A stretch of DNA of 64,000 nt, taken from NCBI GenBank assembly GCA_039621445.1, contig CP154955.1, forward strand, positions 49,832,086 to 49,896,085. The letters are read 5' to 3'. Source of the stretch: Euglena gracilis. Its lineage: Eukaryota > Euglenida > Euglenophyceae > Euglenales. A program made the position numbers and the translations under genes. This document shows positions 56,029 to 64,000 of this stretch, piece after piece; the stretch's first letter is position 1; every line of letters begins with the position of its first letter. The notes below the pieces were generated by a model. That model was not told where the DNA came from and did not search any database. It saw nothing but the letters and a program-made list of their open reading frames with translations.

Positions 56029-57546
56029 TGTGGGCGCTGGGAACGAGATTAAGATTACAGCAGAGGAATTAGGAATTACGCAAAATTCTGTCTGTGTTTG
56101 TGTTTACAGTGGCAAGCAGAATGTTCAGTTTGACTTTGGTTGTTCAGTTCTGGGAAGTATTGTGATTTCTGCCAGCGCTGGGAATTGGGAAGTGGGATTA
56201 CAATGAAAAGTGACAAGGAAAGTCCCAGGTGGGTGCCAGGCCCCCTGGGTGAATTGATGGATCCCAGCCAGTGGCAGGGCCTGCAGGCGCCAGTGGCCAG
56301 CCGCCAGGGGGTTGTGGGAGTGGTGAGGCCCACACCCCCTACACATACTGAACACTGCCAGTCAAACAACATGCCTACCAGCCACGTGGCGGCTGTCCGC
56401 CATGCCGGGATCCGTCATGGCATGTGCCTGCAGTAGATCATCAAGAAGGCGTTTACTGAAGGGGTGAACATCAACCTGATGGAGTATCATTCAAGTTTTG
56501 ATGCAGACTGTGGCTGTTCGTGGTGTGCCAGTCGTGCAGCAGCAGCAGCTGCTGCTGGCAGGCTCAGGGCCGATGGCAGGGTGGCCTGCGATGCCAGGCT
56601 GGTGGATGCTGTGGAAGGACATGCCAGAGACGGGAATGCCAAGGATGGAAATGCCAGAGATGCGAATGCCAAGGATGGAAATGCCAGAGACGGGAATGCC
56701 AAGGATGGAAATGCCAGAGATGGACATTCCAGACATGCGGGTGGGAGAGATGGACATTCCAGACATGGAGATGGTTGAGATGGACATTCGGGAGAAGGTG
56801 ATGACGGAAGTTGGCATTGGGCCCCAGTGGGGCATGGCGAGGGCGGAGGCTCGCCGGAGAAGTCAAGAGGAAGGAGAAGGAAGGAGCGCCGACAGAATGC
56901 GAAGGAGGCCCCGAGGGGCTGAGGCCGAAGCCCTGCCTGGGATGGTGTGGGCTGGGTCTCCCTCCCGCATGCCCTGGGCCGAAGCCCTCACCAGCTGTGG
57001 CCGAAGCCCGCCGGGATGGTGTGGGCTGGGTCCCCCTCCCGTGTGCCTGGGCCGAAGCCCTCAGGCGTTGTGGCCGAAGCCCGCCGGGACGGCGTGGGCT
57101 GGGCCCCCCTCCCAGGCCTGTGGCCGAAGCCCTCCCCGCAGTAACCTCCTCCCTCTGAACCTGCGAGCCCCCTCCCCAGGACCCCCACCAGCCCCTGGAC
57201 CCCCATCTCTGACGGGCAAAAAAGGACAAAAAAGAGGGCGAAAACGAGAAGAAAAAAAGAAAAAATTACAGAGATGACGGCCCAAGGAGTATCTTTGGGA
57301 TGTTCTGGGCGGGAACCCCCGCCAGAACGGCCCAAGTCGGTGCGGATGCCTGCTGCTCCCCCTGCTGCTGTAGGAGACCGATCCGCCTAAGGGTCGGCCT
57401 TCGACCCCGCCCCGCCCCACAGAAAAAAAAAAGACAGACAGAAAGAAAGGTTCAAGATTGTGTTCGTGAACCAAAAAAAAAAACTCCCAGCGCCTTTTTG
57501 CCGAAGGCAGGTTTAGCTGCCCGGGGCAGCTTTTTAAGGAGGGGAG
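56029..57546 (+). mobile_element. Array unit 3
   Basis: 1518 bp, same derived changes as unit 2, same TAG (about 56434). Confidence 0.85.
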
Positions 57547-59063
57547 TGTGGGCGCTGGGAACGAGATTAAGATTACAGCAGAGGAATTAGGAATTACGCA
57601 AAATTCTGTCTGTGTTTGTGTTTACAGTGGCAAGCAGAATGTTCAGTTTGACTTTGGTTGTTCAGTTCTGGGAAGTATTGTGATTTCTGCCAGCGCTGGG
57701 AATTGGGAAGTGGGATTACAATGAAAAGTGACAAGGAAAGTCCCAGGTGGGTGCCAGGCCCCCTGGGTGAATTGATGGATCCCAGCCAGTGGCAGGGCCT
57801 GCAGGCGCCAGTGGCCAGCCGCCAGGGGGTTGTGGGAGTGGTGAGGCCCACACCCCCTACACATACTGAACACTGCCAGTCAAACAACATGCCTACCAGC
57901 CACGTGGCGGCTGTCCGCCATGCCGGGATCCGTCATGGCATGTGCCTGCAGTAGATCATCAAGAAGGCGTTTACTGAAGGGGTGAACATCAACCTGATGG
58001 AGTATCATTCAAGTTTTGATGCAGACTGTGGCTGTTCGTGGTGTGCCAGTCGTGCAGCAGCAGCAGCTGCTGCTGGCAGGCTCAGGGCCGATGGCAGGGT
58101 GGCCTGCGATGCCAGGCTGGTGGATGCTGTGGAAGGACATGCCAGAGACGGGAATGCCAAGGATGGAAATGCCAGAGATGCGAATGCCAAGGATGGAAAT
58201 GCCAGAGACGGGAATGCCAAGGATGGAAATGCCAGAGATGGACATTCCAGACATGCGGGTGGGAGAGATGGACATTCCAGACATGGAGATGGTTGAGATG
58301 GACATTCGGGAGAAGGTGATGACGGAAGTTGGCATTGGGCCCCAGTGGGGCATGGCGAGGGCGGAGGCTCGCCGGAGAAGTCAAGAGGAAGGAGAAGGAA
58401 GGAGCGCCGACAGAATGCGAAGGAGGCCCCGAGGGGCTGAGGCCGAAGCCCTGCCTGGGATGGTGTGGGCTGGGTCTCCCTCCCGCATGCCCCGGGCCGA
58501 AGCCCTCACCAGCTGTGGCCGAAGCCCGCCGGGATGGTGTGGGCTGGGTCCCCCTCCCGTGTGCCTGGGCCGAAGCCCTCAGGCGTTGTGGCCGAAGCCC
58601 GCCGGGACGGCGTGGGCTGGGCCCCCCTCCCAGGCCTGTGGCCGAAGCCCTCCCCGCAGTAACCTCCTCCCTCTGAACCTGCGAGCCCCCTCCCCAGGAC
58701 CCCCACCAGCCCCTGGACCCCCATCTCTGACGGGCAAAAAAGGACAAAAAAGAGGGCGAAAACGAGAAGAAAAAAAGAAAAAATTACAGAGATGACGGCC
58801 CAAGGAGTATCTTTGGGATGTTCTGGGCGGGAACCCCCGCCAGAACGGCCCAAGTCGGTGCGGATGCCTGCTGCTCCCCCTGCTGCTGTAGGAGACCGAT
58901 CCGCCTAAGGGTCGGCCTTCGACCCCGCCCCGCCCCACAGAAAAAAAAAAGACAGACAGAAAGAAAGGTTCAAGATTGTGTTCGTGAACCAAAAAAAAAA
59001 CTCCCAGCGCCTTTTTGCCGAAGGCAGGTTTAGCTGCCCGGGGCAGCTTTTTAAGGAGGGGAG
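57547..59063 (+). mobile_element. Array unit 4
   Basis: 1517 bp, same derived changes and TAG (about 57952). Confidence 0.85.
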
Positions 59064-60585
59064 TGTGGGCGCTGGGAACGAGATTAAGATTACAGCAGAG
59101 GAATTAGGAATTACGCAAAATTCTGTCTGTGTTTGTGTTTACAGTGGCAAGCAGAATGTTCAGTTTGACTTTGGTTGTTCAGTTCTGGGAAGTATTGTGA
59201 TTTCTGCCAGCGCTGGGAATTGGGAAGTGGGATTACAATGAAAAGTGACAAGGAAAGTCCCAGGTGGGTGCCAGGCCCCCTGGGTGAATTGATGGATCCC
59301 AGCCAGTGGCAGGGCCTGCAGGCGCCAGTGGCCAGCCGCCAGGGGGTTGTGGGAGTGGTGAGGCCCACACCCCCTACACATACTGAACACTGCCAGTCAA
59401 ACAACATGCCTACCAGCCACGTGGCGGCTGTCCGCCATGCCGGGATCCGTCATGGCATGTGCCTGCAGTAGATCATCAAGAAGGCGTTTACTGAAGGGGT
59501 GAACATCAACCTGATGGAGTATCATTCAAGTTTTGATGCAGACTGTGGCTGTTCGTGGTGTGCCAGTCGTGCAGCAGCAGCAGCTGCTGCTGGCAGGCTC
59601 AGGGCCGATGGCAGGGTGGCCTGCGATGCCAGGCTGGTGGATGCTGTGGAAGGACATGCCAGAGACGGGAATGCCAAGGATGGAAATGCCAGAGATGCGA
59701 ATGCCAAGGATGGAAATGCCAGAGACGGGAATGCCAAGGATGGAAATGCCAGAGATGGACATTCCAGACATGCGGGTGGGCGAGATGGACATTCCAGACA
59801 TGGAGATGGTTGAGATGGACATTCGGGAGAAGGTGATGACGGAAGTTGGCATTGGGCCCCAGTGGGGCATGGCGAGGGCGGAGGCTCGCCGGAGAAGTCA
59901 AGAGGAAGGAGAAGGAAGGAGCGCCGACAGAATGCGAAGGAGGCCCCGAGGGGCTGAGGCCGAAGCCCTGCCTGGGATGGTGTGGGCTGGGTCTCCCTCC
60001 CGCATACCCTGGGCCGAAGCCCTCACCAGCTGTGGCCGAAGCCCGCCGGGATGGTGTGGGCTGGGTCCCCCTCCCGTGTGCCTGGGCCGAAGCCCTCAGG
60101 CGTTGTGGCCGAAGCCCGCCGGGACGGCGTGGGCTGGGCCCCCCTCCCAGGCCTGTGGCCGAAGCCCTCCCCGCAGTAACCTCCTCCCTCTGAACCTGCG
60201 AGCCCCCTCCCCAGGACCCCCACCAGCCGCTGGACCCCCATCTCTGGACGGGCAAAAAAGGGCAAAAAAGAGGGGGAAAACGAGAAGCAAAAAAGAAAAA
60301 ATTACAGAGATGACGGCCCAAGGAGTATCTTTGGGATGTTCTGGGCGGGAACCCCCGCCAGAACGGCCCAAGGCGGTGGGGGGGCCTGCTGACCCCACTG
60401 CTGCTGTAGAAGACCGATCACACTAAGGGTCGGCCTTCGACCCCCGCCCAGCCCCACAGAAAAAAAAACAGACAGACAGAAAGAAAGGTTCAAGATTGTG
60501 TTCGTGAACCAAAAAAAAAAAACTCCCAGCGCCTTTTTGCCGAAGGCAGGTTTGGCTGCCCGGGGCAGCTTTTTAAGGAGGGGAG
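59064..60585 (+). mobile_element. Array unit 5
   Basis: 1522 bp. The 5' part has the TAG-type changes (about 59469), but the 3' part carries private differences (CAGCCGCTGG, GGCGGTGGGGGGGCC, GACCGATCACAC) and returns to unit 1 states such as CGCATACCCTGG. Confidence 0.85.
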
Positions 60586-60888
60586 TGTGGGCGCTGGGAA
60601 TGATATTAAGATTACGGCAGAGGAATTAGGAATTACGCAAAATTATGTCTGTGTTTGTGTTTACAGTGGCAAGCAGAATGTTCAGTTTGACTTTTTTTGT
60701 TCAGTTCTGGGAAGTATTGTGATTTGTGCCAGCGCTGGGAATTGGGAAGTGGGATTACAATGAAAAGTGACAAGGAAAGTCCCAGGTGTGCCAGGCCCCC
60801 TGGGTGAATTGATGGATCCCAGCCAGTGGCAGGGCCTGCAGGCGCCAGTGGCCAGCCGCCAGGGGGTTGTGGGAGTGGTAAGGCAACA
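60586..60888 (+). repeat. LTR 6 of the array (outer right LTR)
   Basis: 303 bp, ending GTAAGGCAACA before CAGT and DIRS-C. It is the most diverged LTR (for example GGAATGATATTAAGATTACGG). Confidence 0.85.
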
Positions 60889-60892
60889 CAGT

Positions 60893-61650
60893 GCTATGTT
60901 TTTGATTCCTGTGTTTGGTGGGCTGAGATTCCACACTCTGTTGAACCCTTACAAGAGGCTTTGAAACCAAAACTTGGAGAAGTATGGGGCATTTTGGGAT
61001 TCACTCCCAATCCTCCTGGGGCTGGCAAAGGCGCCTATGCCCACTGATATTTGTACATTGCGTACCCAAATTATTTTTTGCTCACGAATCCTCTGTTTTT
61101 ACCGATCCTCCGACTTGTCACAAGTCAAACGAACCATCAGTGTGTTGGGTAGGGCACTCTACATCAAGATGAAACGTAAAGGACAAAAATTCCATAAGTG
61201 GGAAAGGGTGGTGTCAATTCACCAGTGTCCCCAAATAAGCCCATTTCATTTAATGCTGTGCTATGTGGCTGCTACACGCTTATTCTTCAGACCTGGGGCC
61301 CCCTTTGAATTTCATTAAAACCGCCTTTCAGGGCAATAAGTGCAGACGCAATTGTTTCCATAACTGAAGATTTTTTGGCCAAACACGGGGTGCCCCCCCA
61401 GGTGTGAAGGGCCCACTCCACAAGAGGAGCAGGGGTTGGTTTACTCAAAAAATTGGGCCTTTCTGCCCAAGAAGTTTGTGAAATTTGGCCAGTGGAGAGG
61501 GGTGGAGGCTTTTACAGCCCACTATCAAAGGCTTGGTGCCCATGGTGCCTTAGAAAATGTCCTGGCCCCCATAATTTTAGTGCACAATCAAGGGAAAAGT
61601 GCGGAGCCCGAGGTGTCTCGTACTACCTCGAGGAAAACCGACAAGTGAGG
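60893..61650 (+). pseudogene. DIRS-C pol, 3' part (recombinase)
   Basis: Resumes at FLIPVFGGLRFHTLL; TGA after PYKRL (60962-60964), then LRTQIIFCSRILCFYRSSDL with the recombinase Arg, and further frame changes. HSTRG is degraded (GPLHKRS-like) while AHYQRLG keeps the Tyr codon. Confidence 0.88.
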
Positions 61651-61775
61651 AAGGGACACCGAGGGCGAAGCATAAAGACCTTGTGAGCCCGACCCCCCCA
61701 CCCGTAAAAGAAAGTTTGTGTTCAAAAGGCCTCGGTCATAGAGTGGGGGCCGGGGGGGGGAGAGGGGGGGGACAC

Positions 61776-62204
61776 TGTGTACCAGGCGGCCATTCTGCCA
61801 TGGCACTGTGTACCAGATACAATGGGCTACAGCCTAGAATCTGGCTACGGCCAGGAGGTACACAGTGGCATGGTTAAACCATAAAACAAAGAGAGAATCT
61901 CAGAGCTAGCGAAAGCTTAGCGAAAGTAACTGGTTCCTAATTCAAGGTTATTGGGTTTGTTGCTTTGCAATTCTCTTTTAGAAATCTGGGGGCGAAGCCC
62001 ATTTGAATACAAGTTTTATTTCTTTCTTTTACAAAGCTCGAAAGAGCAAAAGTCACTTTCATATAAGGGACTGCCGTCCCACCAATTCTTCTGCTTGTGT
62101 GCTTTGCTTTCAAAAGGGGAAAAGGGAAACAAGTTTTACTGTTACTCCCCCCACGGACTTTTCAGGAGGAAAGCCTAAGTAGAAAAGCCGGGGTGGGACG
62201 TACA
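61776..62204 (+). repeat. Probable 5' LTR (about 429 bp)
   Basis: TGTGTACCAGGCGG to GGGACGTACA. The block CACTGTGTACCAG occurs twice near its start, so the exact left edge could also be 61804. No second copy is in view to confirm it. Confidence 0.6.
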
Positions 62205-62564
62205 CTTGGTAGCAGAATAGGTTTAACGGTCGAACGACCAAAGAAAAACTCAGAAAAAGGCGCCTAAGCACGGGCGAGGTGTCTCAGGGGCACAAGTGGC
62301 TACGGATGCATCACAAAGCCTCTGAGCCCCCACCTTTGCTTATATTTTGGTGTGTTTTAGCACACATTTTTACAATTTTTACAATTTTTCCGATTTTTAC
62401 AAATTTTTTCTAATTTTTCATCAGAAATGCAAAGCGCACATGCGCACACGGGAAACGCACCTATTAACTATGCTTAGTTAACAGGTTCGCTCGGTGGACT
62501 GCAGAATGCAGACGAAGTCTCTACGGCGACAGGAAATTTTTCCTAACAAGGAGCGGATGCCCAA
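61777..62564 (+). other. LTR and leader without coding sequence
   Basis: I see no gene here. 62205-62564 after the primer site has T-rich runs (62360-62425: ACAATTTTTAC repeats) and leads into the hairpin array. Confidence 0.5.
62207..62221 (+). other. Probable primer binding site
   Basis: TGGTAGCAGAATAGG, two bases after the LTR. The first ten bases equal the primer site of the large Ty3-type element. Confidence 0.7.
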
Positions 62565-63049
62565 GTCGCTTTAGCGACAAAAATTTTTATCCACAAAGGG
62601 CGAATGCCCCAGCCGCTTCTGCGGTGGAAAATTTTTCCATACAAGGGGCGGACGTCCAAGCCGCTTCGACTGTACCCTCCCCATAACTGGGTTTTCGAAC
62701 CAAAACCGCATTAGCGGTGCCCCCCCCCTACAACAAGCCGCTTCGGCGGTTCCCCCCCCTCCAAGGGTCTCCGGACCCAAGCCGCTTCGGCGGGACCCCC
62801 CCCCAAAGGGTCTTCGGACCCAAGCCGCTTCGGCGGTACACCCCCCCTCCAAGGGTCTTCGGACCCAAGCCGCTTCGGCGGTGCCCACCCCCTCCAAAGG
62901 CCTTCGGACCCATGCCGCTTCGGCGGTGCCCCCCCCTCCAAGGGTCTACGGACCCAACCCGCATTTGCGGACCCACCGTTAAAGCAGCCGCATTTGCGGT
63001 ACAACATAACCCTACAATGGGTCTATGGACCCCCTCTGCTTCTGCGGAG
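62565..63049 (+). repeat. Array of short stem-loops in the element leader
   Basis: At least 15 hairpins with 4- to 6-bp stems and 4-base loops. Type 1: CCGC-TTCG-GCGG at 62738, 62782, 62825, 62870 and 62915, with variants GTCGC-TTTA-GCGAC (62565), CCGC-TTCT-GCGG (62613), ACCGC-ATTA-GCGGT (62705), CCGC-ATTT-GCGG (62959, 62988) and CTCTGC-TTCT-GCGGAG (63034). Type 2: GGGTC-TTCG-GACCC and its TCCG, TACG and TATG loop forms, alternating with type 1 between C runs; also GGGC-GAAT-GCCC at 62598. Units are about 45 bp. Confidence 0.85.
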
Positions 63050-63193
63050 TCTGACTCACAAGTGGGCAGAATGCCCGAACGGGACTGGCAATTAGTGCCT
63101 TTTGGCACCCAATTGCCTATTAAGCCCCCCCCTTACGAGGGCGGGTTGGAAACACCTTGTTTTTTCCAACCCCCCCAGCCCTACCACCGGTAA
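63017..63193 (+). CDS. Start of gag of the last element (first frame)
   Basis: ATG 63017: MGLWTPSASAESDSQ, then RMPERDWQLVPFGTQLP and PPPYEGG. The frame ends at TAA 63191-63193, but just before it, in the C run near 63169-63175, sense can pass by one base into the frame that stays open to the window end. Upstream the frame is open through the hairpin array, which I take to be untranslated. Confidence 0.55.
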   Translation: MGLWTPSASAESDSQVGRMPERDWQLVPFGTQLPIKPPPYEGGLETPCFFQPPQPYHR

Positions 63194-64000
63194 CCCCCAT
63201 TCGGGACTTGCCCCCCCCTCCACAATTGGGAGAAATCCCAAAACTACCTTGGTCCGCTGAAATGCGGTTGGTGGTCCCGGACACTGCTGGTGTCATTGGT
63301 CCCATGGATAATGACCCCGAGGAAGACCGGGATTCGTTCTCCAGTAATGCCGTTGAGCGCGTAGTCGCAAATTTACTGGAGAACCACCCAGTACAACAGC
63401 AATTTCGACACATCGAAGCATGTGTCCAAATTTGCGCTAAAACACTGAACCAAGTCCTACAATTTGATGAAGATAGTCACAAGGCCGTTTTCGGCAAGCT
63501 GGACTTCCTTTGGCAATACATCCAAGAATTTAGACAATTTTGCCAAAAGAATTTTAACTCCACTACAAAGGACCTTCAGAACCTCCACCAAGGTTTTGAC
63601 ACATTTTTGCGCGACACCTTGGTGCAAAACTTCCAACAGGTACAAGAGACCCTCCACACCACGGAATCGCGGAATAACGCAAAATTTTCACAATTACAAC
63701 AAAATCTACAACAATTGTTCACACAAATGGAAAACTTTTCTTATACAATGCAAGAAATGCAGTCCCGCCTACAACAACGGGATAAAGCGCCTACGGGTGC
63801 GGAACTTGGCTCATATGTCTCATATGAGCACTTCTCATCCCTGTCCAATGTTGTACAACAATCCCAAGAACGCATTTTGCGTTTGGGTGATGAAAACGCG
63901 AGTTTTCATCAAAATTTTGCACAAATACGCCAAAACTATGTACAAAGAGCTTTTGCTCAACAACTGGAAGAGCGGATTGCTCGTTTGGAACAAACTTCCT
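63176..64000 (+). CDS. gag coiled-coil region, partial (open to window end)
   Basis: Open frame with first ATG 63262 (MRLVVPDTAGVIGPMDNDP) and open upstream as LPPVTPIRDLPPPPQLGE. From about 63340 it is strongly helical and Gln-rich with heptad-like spacing (NFQQVQETLHTTES, FSQLQQNLQQLFTQMENF, QEMQSRLQQRD), like the coiled coil of the large element's gag (VTENFQGVVQQMERTQ). Truncated by the window edge, no stop seen. Gag assignment rests on position after LTR and primer site and on this resemblance. Confidence 0.65.

Larger units (their letters stand above)
52989..60888 (+). mobile_element. Tandem array of small LTR elements (6 LTRs, 5 internal regions)
   Basis: LTR starts (TGTGGGCGCTGGGAA) at 52989, 54509, 56029, 57547, 59064 and 60586; periods 1520, 1520, 1518, 1517, 1522. 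Each internal region ends AAGGAGGGGAG before the next LTR. The array as a whole is flanked by CAGT. This is LTR-(internal-LTR)x5, expected from unequal recombination between LTRs or insertion of a multimer. No RT or integrase: non-autonomous. PPT, 4-bp duplication and TG...ACA ends match the Ty3-type element. I could not identify a convincing primer site after LTR 1 (CCCCCTACACAT). Confidence 0.9.
49644..61775 (+). mobile_element. DIRS-C: third DIRS element, broken and nested into
   Basis: Its truncated left ITR (CCCCGCTTAGTGCC) joins the DIRS-B end directly. Element sequence is 49644-52988 and 60893-61775; the interruption is the tandem LTR array, flanked by CAGT (52985-52988, 60889-60892). 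Its right end is cut by the next LTR element at about 61775, so the right ITR is missing from the window. Confidence 0.88.
61776..64000 (+). mobile_element. 5' part of another LTR retrotransposon (runs off window)
   Basis: 5' LTR about 61776-62204, primer site 62207, leader with hairpin array, start of gag. It cuts DIRS-C within its terminal G-rich region. Same TG...ACA ends as the other LTR elements. Pol genes and 3' LTR are beyond the window, so the superfamily is not established. Confidence 0.75.

Noticed and set aside
62565-63049. CRISPR array or tRNA cluster
   Set aside because: Repeats are short tandem hairpins without unique spacers, and no cloverleaf can be drawn; position after an LTR and primer site explains them better.
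1-64000. Dinoflagellate or green algal origin
   Set aside because: Considered because of retroelement-borne methyltransferases and non-GT introns, but the +4/-8 paired intron ends are specific to euglenids as far as I know.

Overview
The window is nuclear DNA of a euglenid alga, most likely Euglena gracilis or a close relative. The argument is internal to the sequence. A split gene on the + strand (2106-25100) encodes the C-terminal two thirds of a eukaryotic threonyl-tRNA synthetase, and only 4 of its 16 introns have GT-AG ends. The other 12 fit the rule known for euglenid nonconventional introns: intron bases +4 to +6 pair with bases -8 to -6. Joining the 17 exons by this rule gives one uninterrupted frame of 494 residues plus a stop. 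I have no species-level proof. Layout. 1-2105: simple and degenerate repeats, probably the intron upstream of the first visible exon. 2106-25100: TARS exons, with introns of 56 to 3682 bases packed with C/G-rich inverted-repeat elements, tandem repeats and fossil reverse transcriptases. 25101-25893: no gene, then debris of DIRS ends. 25894-61775: three DIRS-type (tyrosine recombinase) retroelements head to tail, called A, B and C here. DIRS-A is open and looks intact. DIRS-B is broken and is hit by a 14 kb Ty3-type LTR retrotransposon (34309-48312) and by a solo LTR (48499-48983). DIRS-C is broken and is hit by a tandem array of small LTR elements (52989-60888: six LTRs, five internal regions). 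61776-64000: 5' end of a further LTR retroelement, with LTR, primer site, a leader full of tiny hairpins, and the start of gag; it runs off the window. The Ty3-type element carries gag (coiled coil, capsid, two CCHC knuckles), a Dam-like methyltransferase domain, a cytosine-C5 methyltransferase domain, protease, reverse transcriptase, RNase H, integrase with D,D35E, a chromodomain and an extra downstream ORF. Two methyltransferase domains of different families ahead of the protease is the most unusual protein architecture here. The DIRS elements carry a Dam-like domain too. The LTR elements share habits: TG...CA ends, 4-bp target duplications (CCCT, TGGT, CAGT), the same purine tract before the 3' LTR, and gag frames that begin inside the LTR. 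The small tandem elements therefore look like non-autonomous passengers of the Ty3-type family.
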